Positions 54,660 to 63,131 of a DNA stretch of 64,000 nucleotides are shown here, piece after piece. Below the pieces are notes generated by a model. It had not been told where the DNA came from, ran no database searches, and was given only the letters and a program-made list of their open reading frames with translations. The stretch spans positions 248,001 to 312,000 of the forward strand of contig CAVVFL010000035.1 in NCBI GenBank assembly GCA_963747375.1, read 5' to 3'. The DNA comes from Sva-07 sp963747375 (GTDB lineage Bacteria > Actinomycetota > Acidimicrobiia > Acidimicrobiales > Ilumatobacteraceae). Within the stretch, counting starts at the first letter, position 1. Each line of letters starts with the position of its first letter. The translations under genes were made by a program, and so were the position numbers.

Positions 54660-55064
54660 ATGGCCAGTCAGATTCAGATCACGTTCGATGCCGCTGGGCC
54701 GCGAGCGCTCGCCGGCTTCTGGTGCGAGGTGCTCGGGTACATCGAGCAGCCGCCGCCGTCGGGCTTCGACACCTGGGAGGACGCGCTCACCGCCTTCGGG
54801 ATCGATCAGTCCGACCCCGACCGGGCGTTCGCGATCGTCGATCCTGAGGGTGCCGGGCCGCGCGTGTTCTTCCTGAAGGTGCCCGAGGGAAAGACCGCGA
54901 AGAACCGCGTGCACCTCGACGTCCACGTCGAGCAGAGCGAACTCCACTCCCGAGCTGCGGAACTCGTTGCGCTCGGCGCCACGAACGTCGCCGAGTTCGA
55001 CGAGCCGGAGGGTCACTGGATCACGATGCTCGATCCAGAGGGCAACGAGTTCTGCCTCCACTGA
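54660..55064 (+). CDS. VOC/glyoxalase-superfamily protein
   Basis: This 134-residue protein has a paired beta-alpha-beta-beta-beta fold: QIQITFDAAGPRALAGFWCEVLG in the first module and NRVHLDVHVEQSELHSRAAEL, then EGHWITMLDPEGNEFCLH in the second. HLDVHV and the closing 'DPEGNEFCL' are typical of actinobacterial glyoxalase-like domains. No specific substrate. ATG 54660 (MASQIQ); an upstream GTG at 54654 is possible. The stop overlaps the methyltransferase ATG. Confidence 0.87.
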   Translation: MASQIQITFDAAGPRALAGFWCEVLGYIEQPPPSGFDTWEDALTAFGIDQSDPDRAFAIVDPEGAGPRVFFLKVPEGKTAKNRVHLDVHVEQSELHSRAAELVALGATNVAEFDEPEGHWITMLDPEGNEFCLH

Positions 55065-55831
55065 TGGACGCGGCGGACACGGGAGCCGAATGGGAGGCCA
55101 ATGCAGCGGCCTGGATCGAGATGAGCCGTGCCGGCGCTGATCGGTATCGCGATCTCGTCAACACCCCGGCATTTCTCGACGCCCTCCCCGATGTCAGCGG
55201 GGTGCGATGTCTGGACGTCGGTTGTGGGGAGGGGCACAACACCCGGCTGCTCCGCGATCTCGGGGCACACCTGACGGCGATCGACATCTCCGACACCTTC
55301 ATTCGGGCGGCCAGTGCTGCCGACGCGTCGATCGCCCATGTCCGGGCCGATGCCACGCGATTGCCCTTCGGCGATTCGGTCTTCGATGGGGTGACGGCCT
55401 TCATGAGCCTGATGGACACTCCCGACCCGGCGGTGACCCTCGGCGAGATGTCCCGTGTCGTACGACGCGGCGGGTGGGTACAGTTCTCGATCACTCACCC
55501 GGTGAACACGACCCCTCTACGGCAGTGGATCGACGATGACGACGGGGTGAGGACGTGGGTGGCGATCGGTGACTACTTCGTCGAAGGTCCGATCACCACC
55601 TCGTGGACCTTCACGGCGGTGTCCGACGAGTTGCGCGCACAACATGCGCCGTTCACGATCACGGCAGCTCGCAGGACCGTGTCGACATGGATGAACATGG
55701 TGGTCGATGCCGGTCTCACGATCGATCGGGTGATCGAACCGGTGGCGTCCGAGGAGATCGCACGGCGCCACCCCGAGGTCGCGGACACTCGCATCGTGCC
55801 GTTCTTCCTCATCGTTCGCGCCCGCCGGTGA
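55064..55831 (+). CDS. class I SAM-dependent methyltransferase
   Basis: This 255-residue enzyme has motif I VRCLDVGCGEGHNTRLLRDLG, acidic motif II LTAIDIS, ADATRLPFGDSVFDGVTAF (motif III/IV) and the RRGGWVQFSI strand (motif V). It is a Methyltransf_11-type protein; methyl acceptor unknown. The ATG at 55064 overlaps the VOC gene stop, so the two are co-translated. Confidence 0.9.
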   Translation: MDAADTGAEWEANAAAWIEMSRAGADRYRDLVNTPAFLDALPDVSGVRCLDVGCGEGHNTRLLRDLGAHLTAIDISDTFIRAASAADASIAHVRADATRLPFGDSVFDGVTAFMSLMDTPDPAVTLGEMSRVVRRGGWVQFSITHPVNTTPLRQWIDDDDGVRTWVAIGDYFVEGPITTSWTFTAVSDELRAQHAPFTITAARRTVSTWMNMVVDAGLTIDRVIEPVASEEIARRHPEVADTRIVPFFLIVRARR

Positions 55832-55835
55832 GCGT

Positions 55836-56738
55836 TCACTCCCGCGCCAGTCGGTCGGCGAGTTCGAGCATCTGGCGACCGACCGGTTGGAGTCCGATCT
55901 GCGTGGCGAGCAATCCGGTCGACACCCGCTCGACCACTCCCCATTCGAAGATGGCTGCAGCGTCCACACCACACCGTGCCGCCATCCAACGGGCTGTTTC
56001 ATACGGGTCGGCCGCGAGCGGGTCATCGGGGTCTTCGCGCAGGATCACACCGAGGTCGTACTCCCTCTCGGCCAGCAGCCCATCCGGATCGACGAGCTTG
56101 AATCCGTCGCCGGCCTGCAGGGCATTCCACTGCTGGACGTCGCCGTGGACGAGCACCGACCGTTCGTCATCGTGGGCGTCGAGACGCCGCTGCGCGCAAC
56201 CGAGCGCGTGCTCGATCGTCCGCTCGGCGCATGCCGAGTCGAGTTCCTCCCACGCCGCGGCAATGAACTCCATCAGCCATGCCGCCTTCTCCTCGCCCGT
56301 CGTCAGCCCCAGTCCGGCGGCCGGCCGCCAGATCTGCGCCGCTGCGTCGCACAGCAAGGGGAGTCGTTCTGCATAGGCCAATCCCAACCGGAACATCGAC
56401 GGTCCGAGTCGCTCCATCAACAGCGCGCCCCGATCGGCGTCGTCCCGGTACAACAGGGGGCACCCGTCGCCGGCCACAGCGCGGAGCACGGTGGTCTCGT
56501 GTTCGGCGACATCCGGTCCGCGTGGGATCAACACCTTGAGGATGGCTGGTGTGCCGTCGGCCATTCGGGCTTCGGCCACGAACGCCTCGGTGCCCTCCTC
56601 GAACGGTGCGCCCACTTCGACGCTCCAGTCGTGTTCCAGCGACGCGACGATCCCGGGCAGCTCGTCGATCCAACGCGCGGCCCCGACACTCACCGCCTTG
56701 TTCCGCACCACGTCGGTCAACTCGATCGCACGATCCAT
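55836..56738 (-). CDS. aminoglycoside/hydroxyurea phosphotransferase-family kinase
   Basis: This 300-residue kinase-like protein has the nucleotide-binding Lys region FVAEARMADGTPAILKVLIP, then LLMERLGPS (hinge). The catalytic loop is RSVLVHGDVQQWNALQAG (H-G-D-x-x-x-x-N), and the metal Asp is in FKLVDPDGLLAEREYDLG (D-P-D-G). This matches the APH(6)/hydroxyurea kinase group. Resistance is not implied. The start ATG is 8 bases from a perfect palindrome at 56747. Confidence 0.87.
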   Translation of the reverse strand: MDRAIELTDVVRNKAVSVGAARWIDELPGIVASLEHDWSVEVGAPFEEGTEAFVAEARMADGTPAILKVLIPRGPDVAEHETTVLRAVAGDGCPLLYRDDADRGALLMERLGPSMFRLGLAYAERLPLLCDAAAQIWRPAAGLGLTTGEEKAAWLMEFIAAAWEELDSACAERTIEHALGCAQRRLDAHDDERSVLVHGDVQQWNALQAGDGFKLVDPDGLLAEREYDLGVILREDPDDPLAADPYETARWMAARCGVDAAAIFEWGVVERVSTGLLATQIGLQPVGRQMLELADRLARE

Positions 56739-56746
56739 CAGCCAAT

Positions 56747-56777
56747 GGTTACGCCGGTGCCTGGCACCGGCGTAACC
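56747..56777. repeat. 31-base perfect palindrome
   Basis: The 15-base arms GGTTACGCCGGTGCC and GGCACCGGCGTAACC flank a single T. It begins 8 bases upstream of the kinase start and ends 2 bases from the acyl-CoA ligase stop (both minus). It is unrelated in sequence to family 1. It may be a terminator or a mobile palindromic element. Confidence 0.85.
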
Positions 56778-56779
56778 AG

Positions 56780-58339
56780 TTACACGTTGGAGGAGCGACC
56801 GGCCCAGAAGGGTTGGCGGAGTTCACGTTTGAGGATCTTGCCGGAGCCGGTCTTCGGGAGCTCGTCGAGCCACGAGATCGAGCGGGGGATCTTGTAGCTC
56901 GCCAGGTGCGCACGGGCGAATTCCTTGACACCGGCCTCGTCGAGATCCGACCCCTCGTGCTTCACGATCACCGCATGCACCAGCTCGCCCCAGTCGTCGC
57001 TCGGGATCCCGAACACGGCTGCTTCGTAGATGTCGGGGTGTCCCTCGAGCGCCGCTTCGATCTCGGCGGGATAGATGTTCATCCCGCCGGAGATGATCAT
57101 GTCCTTCTTGCGGTCGCAGATGAAGATGAAGCCCTCGTCGTCGCGGTAGGCGATGTCGCCGACGGTCTGGAAGCCGTCGCGATGGTCCTCCTCGAACTTG
57201 TCGTGCTGCTTGTAGTAGTCCGCGAACACCGCCGTCGAACGCACGTACACCTCGCCGGTGGCGTCGGGGCCGGTCCCGTCGACGATGTTGCCGAGCTCGT
57301 CGTACAGTCGGATCTCCACCATCGGCGCCTCCTTGCCGCATGACCCCGGCTTGCGCAGCTGGTCCTCCGGTCGCAGCACGGTGTTGACGCCCAACTCCGT
57401 GGAGCCGTAGATCTCGAACAGCGACTCGGCCGGGAAGTCGGCGAGGTACTGCTGCTTGAGCGCGAAACTCCACGGCGCCGCGTTGGCGATCATCACCCGC
57501 ATCGACGACGTGTCGTACTTCGCCTTCACCTCGTCGGGCAGGTTGCAGATCATCCGGATGGGCGTCGGGGCCGAGAACGTCGACGTCGCCCGGTACGTCT
57601 CCAGCAGGCGCATCCAGTCCTGGGGATCGAACTTGCGCTGCAACACCACGGTGTGGCCCATGGCGATCGCACTGGCCATGAAGCCGCCCGGACCCGAGTG
57701 GTACAGCGGTCCCGTCGTGAGATAGATGTCGTCGGGTCGATACCCGATGAACTGCATCAACGCCGCTCCGGCTCGGGGGTCGGCCGTTCCCCGCCGGAAC
57801 GCACCCTTCGGCTTGCCGGTCGTTCCCGACGTGTAGGTCATCGTCGCGCCCGCCTCGTCGGCATCGGTCGGACGCTCCCACGTGGTGGTCGGCGCCGCGG
57901 CCACGAGCGGGTCGATGGCGATCATCCCGTCGGGCGCCTCCCCGTCGAACACCACGATGTTGGTGACCTTCGGGATCTCGGATCGGATCCGCTCGAACAA
58001 TGACGCGAACTCCGCGTCGACGTAGACCGTGGTGGCGTCGCAGTGGTCGGTGACGTAGGCCGCCTCCTCGTCCGAGAGTCGATAGTTCAACGGCACCGCG
58101 GTCGACCCGATCTTGCGCGAGGCGTTCACGATCTCGACGATGCCCGTCGAGTTCTGTCCGCACCAGACGATCTTGTCGCCGGCGCCGACCCCGAGGTCGG
58201 TGAGGACGTGCACGAGCTGGTTCGCCCGATCCTCCAGCTCGGCGTACGTCAGCCGGCGGACGTCACCCCCGGTGCGGTCGTCGATGACGGCCGTCTTGTC
58301 CGGTTGGTCGGCAGCGTGCGCGGTGAGTAGATCCCCCAT
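56780..58339 (-). CDS. AMP-forming acyl-CoA synthetase / ligase
   Basis: This 519-residue ANL-superfamily enzyme activates a carboxylic acid to acyl-AMP, then acyl-CoA. It shows TMTYTSGTTGKPKGAFRRG (P-loop, A3), IYGSTELGVN (A5), YRDDEGFIFICDRKKDMII (A7/A8) and LPKTGSGKILKRELR with the catalytic Lys (A10). The ATG at 58339 (MGDLLTAHAADQPDK) fits the family N-terminus; the longer frame to 58576 does not. It resembles fatty-acid or steroid-side-chain ligases (FadD-like), substrate unknown. Frame intact. Confidence 0.92.
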   Translation of the reverse strand: MGDLLTAHAADQPDKTAVIDDRTGGDVRRLTYAELEDRANQLVHVLTDLGVGAGDKIVWCGQNSTGIVEIVNASRKIGSTAVPLNYRLSDEEAAYVTDHCDATTVYVDAEFASLFERIRSEIPKVTNIVVFDGEAPDGMIAIDPLVAAAPTTTWERPTDADEAGATMTYTSGTTGKPKGAFRRGTADPRAGAALMQFIGYRPDDIYLTTGPLYHSGPGGFMASAIAMGHTVVLQRKFDPQDWMRLLETYRATSTFSAPTPIRMICNLPDEVKAKYDTSSMRVMIANAAPWSFALKQQYLADFPAESLFEIYGSTELGVNTVLRPEDQLRKPGSCGKEAPMVEIRLYDELGNIVDGTGPDATGEVYVRSTAVFADYYKQHDKFEEDHRDGFQTVGDIAYRDDEGFIFICDRKKDMIISGGMNIYPAEIEAALEGHPDIYEAAVFGIPSDDWGELVHAVIVKHEGSDLDEAGVKEFARAHLASYKIPRSISWLDELPKTGSGKILKRELRQPFWAGRSSNV

Positions 58340-58385
58340 GGCGCCATTCGTACCACTCGGTCCCGTCGTCGAGCGATGCCGGCGG

Positions 58386-59039
58386 TCACCGTTCCCGTTC
58401 GAAGCGCAGATGGACGACCGCTTCCGTGGCGGTGCGCTCGACGCAGGTGTAGCGAGGGGGCGGGGACGTCTCGGGAAAGAGCCGTTCGCCGCGACCGATG
58501 AGCATCGGGACGACCACGAGGTGGAGTTCGTCGACGAGGCCGGCCGCGAGGAACTGATCGACCGTTGCGGCGCCACCCATCAGCCGTACGTCCTGTCCAT
58601 CGGCCGCAGCGAATGCTCGCTCGAGGGCGTCGTCGATCCCGTCGGTGGCGAAGTGGAAGGTCGTGCCGCCCTCCATCGGAAGTGGATCTCGAGGGTGGTG
58701 GGTCATGACGAATGTGGGAGCGTGATACGGCGGATTCGGACCCCACCAGCCCGTCCAACCGTCGTCGACCCATGGGCCGCGCGACGTCGCGAACATGTTG
58801 CGCCCGAGGATGACCGCACCGATGTTGTCGAAGCTGTGGGCGACGTACGCGTCGTCCGCGTTCTCCTCGCCGCCGTCGAGGCCGAGCATCTGGTTCCCGG
58901 ATCGGGTGGCGAACATCCAGTCGGTGAACCCCTCGGTGTGATCTCCGAACGGCTGCTCGAGTCGTTGGTCGAGGCCCGCGGTGAAGCCGTCGATCGACAT
59001 CATGAGACAGTTGACCACGAGCTTCTGGTTGCTTGGCAT
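58386..59039 (-). CDS. RibD C-terminal/dihydrofolate-reductase-fold protein
   Basis: This 217-residue NAD(P)H-binding protein is of the YwjB/RibD_C family. KLVVNCLMMSIDGFTAG opens it. GAVILGRNMFATSRGPW (R-x-M/T-x-E/...-like) and VRLMGGAATVDQFLAAGLVDE (nucleotide-binding GG..T..Q.L..GLVDE) are the key motifs, with ELHLVVVPMLIGRGERLFPE. Physiological substrate unknown. TATCTT lies 6 bases before the ATG. Confidence 0.9.
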   Translation of the reverse strand: MPSNQKLVVNCLMMSIDGFTAGLDQRLEQPFGDHTEGFTDWMFATRSGNQMLGLDGGEENADDAYVAHSFDNIGAVILGRNMFATSRGPWVDDGWTGWWGPNPPYHAPTFVMTHHPRDPLPMEGGTTFHFATDGIDDALERAFAAADGQDVRLMGGAATVDQFLAAGLVDELHLVVVPMLIGRGERLFPETSPPPRYTCVERTATEAVVHLRFERER

Positions 59040-59045
59040 GGACCG

Positions 59046-59051
59046 AAGATA
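59046..59051 (-). promoter_or_regulatory. leaderless -10 element (TATCTT)
   Basis: TATCTT on the minus strand, 6 bases, then ATG at 59039. Confidence 0.5.
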
Positions 59052-59087
59052 GGCCAGCCACGGATGCGGGCGGAGACCGGATCGGAG

Positions 59088-59492
59088 CTACTCCCCGGGC
59101 GTCAGGGCGGTGACCTCGATCTCGATCCTCATCCGCGGGTCGGACAGCCCGACCACCATCATCGTGGCCGCCGGGAGCGCCCGGCCGAAGTAGCGACGAA
59201 GCGACGGCCAGCACGCCTCGAAGTCGTCGGCGTCGGGCAGCAGGTACTTCACCCGCACGACGTCGTCAGCGCATGATCCCGCTCTGGTGAGCGCGTCGTC
59301 GATGTTCCGCAGTGTCTGCTCGACCTGTTCGACCACGTCGGTGGAGATCGTCATGGTGCCGTAGTCGAACCCGGTGGTCCCGGCGACGAACACCCACCGT
59401 CCGTCGACGACCGCTCGCGAGTAGCCGACCTCGCGTTCGAACGAGCTGCCCTGGGAGATTCGTCGGCGCTGCGGGTGTCGATCGGTGGTCAT
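59088..59492 (-). CDS. RidA/YjgF-family protein
   Basis: This 134-residue trimeric-fold protein is related to enamine/imine deaminase RidA. It shows FEREVGYSRAVVDGRWVFVAGTTG and VEQVEQTLRNIDDALTRAG, then VVRVKYLLPDADDFEA and the C-terminal ATMMVVGLSDPRMRIEIEVTA. In RidA an Arg (R..IE) near the end holds the substrate carboxylate; here R of MRIEIE is present. Substrate unknown. I preferred the ATG at 59492 (MTTDRHPQ) to the one at 59510. Confidence 0.88.
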   Translation of the reverse strand: MTTDRHPQRRRISQGSSFEREVGYSRAVVDGRWVFVAGTTGFDYGTMTISTDVVEQVEQTLRNIDDALTRAGSCADDVVRVKYLLPDADDFEACWPSLRRYFGRALPAATMMVVGLSDPRMRIEIEVTALTPGE

Positions 59493-59517
59493 CGGTGCAG
59501 GATTCCACATCCGACGG

Positions 59518-60015
59518 TCAACGTGTCGGCCAGGTTCCGACCGTTTCGTAGATCGACCCGGTCTCGGCGAGCGTGCTCGCCACCAGCGCCACTTCCCGCA
59601 CCTCGAACTCGGCCGAGAACAACCGTCCCACGCTGCGTTCGGGCCGAGCCCGCCGTGCGAGGCGTGCCATCGTCAGGTGTCCCACGAATCGCCGCCGCTC
59701 GTGTGCCGTGCCGATGCCCCGTACTGCGCGCTCGACGACCTCGGCGAGATCGTCGACGCCGGCGACCGGCAGCATGATCGACCGCTCGGCACGCAGGTCG
59801 AACGCCGGCCCGACCACGGCCGTCGCAGTCGGCAACAGCACGTCGTCGAGGCGTTCGATCACATCGTGCTCGTCGGCATCACCGAGGAATCGCAGCGTGA
59901 CGTGCAAGTTCTCCTGGGGCACCCACTTCACGCCCTGATCCTTGGGGCGCTCGACGTCGGCGAGCAGTTCGAGCAGGTCGTCGGGTGGCCAGATGGCGAC
60001 GAACAGGCGCGTCAT
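59518..60015 (-). CDS. thpR: 2H phosphoesterase (RNA 2',3'-cyclic phosphodiesterase, ThpR-like)
   Basis: This 165-residue protein has two H-x-T-x motifs: ENLHVTLRFLGDA (~40) and RFVGHLTMARLAR (~122). They define the 2H superfamily and hydrolyse 2',3'-cyclic phosphates on RNA ends. It opens with RLFVAIWPPDDLLELL. Length is typical of LigT/ThpR. Start ATG at 60015. Role in RNA repair or turnover is inferred. Confidence 0.9.
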   Translation of the reverse strand: MTRLFVAIWPPDDLLELLADVERPKDQGVKWVPQENLHVTLRFLGDADEHDVIERLDDVLLPTATAVVGPAFDLRAERSIMLPVAGVDDLAEVVERAVRGIGTAHERRRFVGHLTMARLARRARPERSVGRLFSAEFEVREVALVASTLAETGSIYETVGTWPTR

Positions 60016-60150
60016 GGGTGGAGTCTCGCCGCGGCCGGGCCGATTCGTCGACGGCGACGGTGGCGAGCGCCGATGGTGGGGAGAACCCCACCATCGATTC
60101 GCCGGGTGGCTCCATGGTCCCGGCGTCGACGAGAGCGCACGATCGGTGGC

Positions 60151-60888
60151 ATGGAACTCATGCTGCACGAACATCCCAACGTGGCCCGCGAACGCACCCC
60201 GCCTGCGCTCGTCTCGGCCACCGACCTCACCCGCCGATGGGGCAGAGGGTCCACCGCGCAGGTCGGAGTCGACCGGGTCGACCTCGCGATCGGGCGCGGT
60301 GAGCTGATCGCCATCGTCGGTCCGTCGGGATCGGGCAAGTCGACCCTCGGCGCGTTGCTCGCCGGCATCGACCGTCCGAGCGCCGGCTCGCTCGTCGTCG
60401 ACGGCGTCCGGATCGACCAACTGTCCGACGACCGCCTCGCGCGCTGGCGTGGTGGCAATGTCGGCATCGTCTTCCAGAACTTCCATCTCCTCCCCACACT
60501 CGACGCCCGCGAGAACGTCGAGCTCGCCGTCAAACTCGCCGACGGCGCGACGTCGCGACGCGATCGTCGTCGCCGCAGCCTCGACGCACTTCGGGCGGTC
60601 GGCCTCGACGCCAAGGCCAAGCGACTGCCCACCCAGTTGAGTGGCGGCGAGCAGCAGCGCGTCGCCGTGGCCCGGGCGCTGGTGACGCGGCCTCGGCTGA
60701 TCGTCGCCGACGAGCCCACCGGCAGCCTCGACCAGGAGTCCGGCGCCGTGGTGTTCGATCTGCTCGCCGGCCTCGTCGCCACCGGTGCCTCCGTCGTGAT
60801 CATCACCCACGACGAGCATCTCGCCGCCCGTGCCGACCGCATCGTGTCGATGCTCGACGGTCGCATCGTCTCGTCGGGATCCCAGTGA
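60151..60888 (+). CDS. ABC transporter ATP-binding protein (MacB/LolD type)
   Basis: This 245-residue ATPase has Walker A IVGPSGSGKSTLGALLAG, a Q-loop (VFQNFHLLPTLDA), the signature LSGGEQQRVAVARAL, Walker B RLIVADEPTGSLD and the H-switch VVIITHDEHLAARAD. The 'N.LLPTL.A.ENV' and 'TGSLD' forms are those of exporters paired with FtsX-domain permeases. The first 30 residues (LHEHPNVARERTPPAL) are extra. It overlaps the permease gene by 4 bases. Confidence 0.94.
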   Translation: MELMLHEHPNVARERTPPALVSATDLTRRWGRGSTAQVGVDRVDLAIGRGELIAIVGPSGSGKSTLGALLAGIDRPSAGSLVVDGVRIDQLSDDRLARWRGGNVGIVFQNFHLLPTLDARENVELAVKLADGATSRRDRRRRSLDALRAVGLDAKAKRLPTQLSGGEQQRVAVARALVTRPRLIVADEPTGSLDQESGAVVFDLLAGLVATGASVVIITHDEHLAARADRIVSMLDGRIVSSGSQ

Positions 60889-63131
60889 TGCGCCAGATGT
60901 TCCGTGAGTTCAAGCGGGCACCGGCCCGCATCGTCACCAGCGTGCTGGCGCTGGCGCTCGCCCTCGGCGCCATGGGCGTCTTCGCGATCCCCGCCGTCGC
61001 CTCCAGTTCACTGCGTGACAGCGTCGGCGCCGACCGGATGGCAAACATTGCGTTCGACACGACCGACAGCGCAGCGGTGGACATCGCATCGGCGGCCGAG
61101 TCGGTGCCCGGTGTCGAGGTCGCGCTGGCTGAAGTCGTCGTCGAGGTCGGTACCGGGTCGACGTCGCCCGGCGACACACTGCTGCCGCTCGTCGGACGAG
61201 ACCTGGCCGACACCCGCGTCGATGTCGTCTCGGCGGCAAGTGGCCGCCTGCCCACAGGCGACGGGGAGGTGCTCGTCACCGACGGTGTCGCCGAGATCGG
61301 CGACACGATCCCGGCGACTGCCCCCGATGGGAGCGAGGTGCGCCTGAGCGTCGTGGGCATCGGCGGCACAAGCTTCTGGGCGGGCGAGTCCGTCGCGTTC
61401 AGCACGCTGGCGACAGCAAGCGACCTCGCCGGCATCAGCGGTGCGAACCACGTCGTCATCCGTGCCACCGACACGTCGGACGCCGCGCTCCGTTCGACGG
61501 CCGACGCCGTTCGAGAGCGGCTCGCCGTCGACGAGGTGACACTCACCGACCTGCCGATCACGGTGCCGAACGGCACCCATCCGATCGAGGAGGAGATCAG
61601 CCAGGTGAGCACGCTCATCGGGTTCCTCGGCATCGTCGCCGGACTCGTTGCCCTCGTGTTGCTCGGGTCGACCACCAACACCCTCATCACCGAGCGCACC
61701 CGTGAGGCCGCAGTCATGCGTTCCCTCGGTGCTCGGAATCGGCCGTTGCGTCGGCGGCTGCGCCGCCTCGCCGTTGCGATCGCCGCAGCGGCCGTGGTCA
61801 TCGGGCTGCCGCTCGGGGTGTTGATCTCCAACGTGATCGCTCGCATGGTGATGCAGGAATTCCTCGGTATCACTCCCGGCATCGCTGTCTCCGTCCCGGT
61901 TCTCGTGATCAGCGCCGTGTTCGCCATCGTCGGCGCTGCGCTGGTCGCCTCCGGCGCGGCGCGCCGCGTGACGAAGATCCCGCTCGCGACGGCACTGCGC
62001 GACCGCGACGGATCGCCGTTCGGTCGTCGTCGCGCGGAACGTGCCGTCGCCCGAACCCGGCTCGGTGGGCTGCTCGACCGTGCCGCGTTTCGCAATGCGG
62101 TGCATCGCCGCTCACGATCCGTGGCCGTCGTGGCGCAGGTGACCGCCGCAGTCGCCGCACTGCTGATCATCGCCTCGCTGGCAACCACCGTGAACGCCTT
62201 CAACGCGTCCGAGTACGAGCCGTGGTCCTGGAACTCGCGCACCACGGTGTCGGGAACCGGCCTCGACATCGACCGCGACACGATCACTGCGGTCGTCACA
62301 GCCGACCCCAGCGCCGAACCGTCGATCGCGACGATCGGCGAGTTCGACAGCTGGGAGATCGACGTGGTCGGTCTCGACCCCGACACCGCGATGATCGACA
62401 CGACGGTCGATGACGGTGCGTGGCTGTCGGGCGCTCGTGACGCCGTGGTCTCGACCGGCTTCGCCGAACACACCGGGATCATGATCGGCGACGACATCGA
62501 CGTCCGGATCGCCACCGGCACGGCCACATATCACGTGGTCGGGCTCCACCCCTTGACGGGCCGGACGGTGTTCGTCGACGTCGTCACGATCGGCTCCGAT
62601 CTCGGTCAACCCGGTCGGGCGAACGTCGTGTACTCCGCGGCCGATCGGCCGCCTGCCGGCCTGGCGGGCCTGACGACGACGACCCGCCTCGACGACTTCG
62701 CCTCCGACGACAGCGGGCGCTCGGCCGTCCTGCTGATCTTCGGCGCCATCGGCCTGGTCGTCGTCACCGTCGCCGGGCTCGCGGTGGCATCCGGTCTCGC
62801 CGTCAACGTGTACGAACGCCGCCACGAGTTTGCAGCCATCCGAGCGATCGGTGGGCGCTCTCGCCAGGTGATGCACGTCGTCAGTGCCGAACTCCTTCCG
62901 CTCGCCGCCCTCGGCGTGTTCGCAGGTGTCGCACTCGGCTACGTCGGCGGTCTCGCGATCATGCAGTCGTTCGAGCGGGCCGACGCGGTCGACATCGGTT
63001 TCGTCTTCGCCGAGGGCGCGATCCCGGTCGTGGCGGTCACCGTCGTCGTCGGTTGCCTGCTGATCGGTGCCCTCACCGTTCGGCGAGTCAGCCGGCAGTC
63101 GGTGGCCACGACGCTGCGGAGCGCCTCGTGA
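60885..63131 (+). CDS. ABC transporter permease with two FtsX domains
   Basis: This is a 747-748-residue MacB/FtsX-type permease. It has an N-terminal helix (RIVTSVLALALALGAMGVFA), a MacB-like extracytoplasmic domain, a first FtsX block of three helices (LIGFLGIVAGLVALVLLGST; AVAIAAAAVVIGLPLGVLI; ISAVFAIVGAALVASGA) and a repeat of the same plan (VAAVAALLIIASLATTVNAF; LLIFGAIGLVVVTVAGLAVA; ELLPLAALGVFAGVALGYVG). Such mechanotransmission exporters move lipids, peptides or antibiotics. GTG 60885 or ATG 60888. The next gene, a histidine kinase, overlaps its stop, suggesting an antibiotic- or envelope-sensing module. Confidence 0.92.
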   Translation: MMRQMFREFKRAPARIVTSVLALALALGAMGVFAIPAVASSSLRDSVGADRMANIAFDTTDSAAVDIASAAESVPGVEVALAEVVVEVGTGSTSPGDTLLPLVGRDLADTRVDVVSAASGRLPTGDGEVLVTDGVAEIGDTIPATAPDGSEVRLSVVGIGGTSFWAGESVAFSTLATASDLAGISGANHVVIRATDTSDAALRSTADAVRERLAVDEVTLTDLPITVPNGTHPIEEEISQVSTLIGFLGIVAGLVALVLLGSTTNTLITERTREAAVMRSLGARNRPLRRRLRRLAVAIAAAAVVIGLPLGVLISNVIARMVMQEFLGITPGIAVSVPVLVISAVFAIVGAALVASGAARRVTKIPLATALRDRDGSPFGRRRAERAVARTRLGGLLDRAAFRNAVHRRSRSVAVVAQVTAAVAALLIIASLATTVNAFNASEYEPWSWNSRTTVSGTGLDIDRDTITAVVTADPSAEPSIATIGEFDSWEIDVVGLDPDTAMIDTTVDDGAWLSGARDAVVSTGFAEHTGIMIGDDIDVRIATGTATYHVVGLHPLTGRTVFVDVVTIGSDLGQPGRANVVYSAADRPPAGLAGLTTTTRLDDFASDDSGRSAVLLIFGAIGLVVVTVAGLAVASGLAVNVYERRHEFAAIRAIGGRSRQVMHVVSAELLPLAALGVFAGVALGYVGGLAIMQSFERADAVDIGFVFAEGAIPVVAVTVVVGCLLIGALTVRRVSRQSVATTLRSAS

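Noticed and set aside
55836..56738. An antibiotic-resistance determinant
   Set aside because: The APH-like fold is clear, but this family includes many housekeeping small-molecule kinases and nothing else suggests resistance or mobility.
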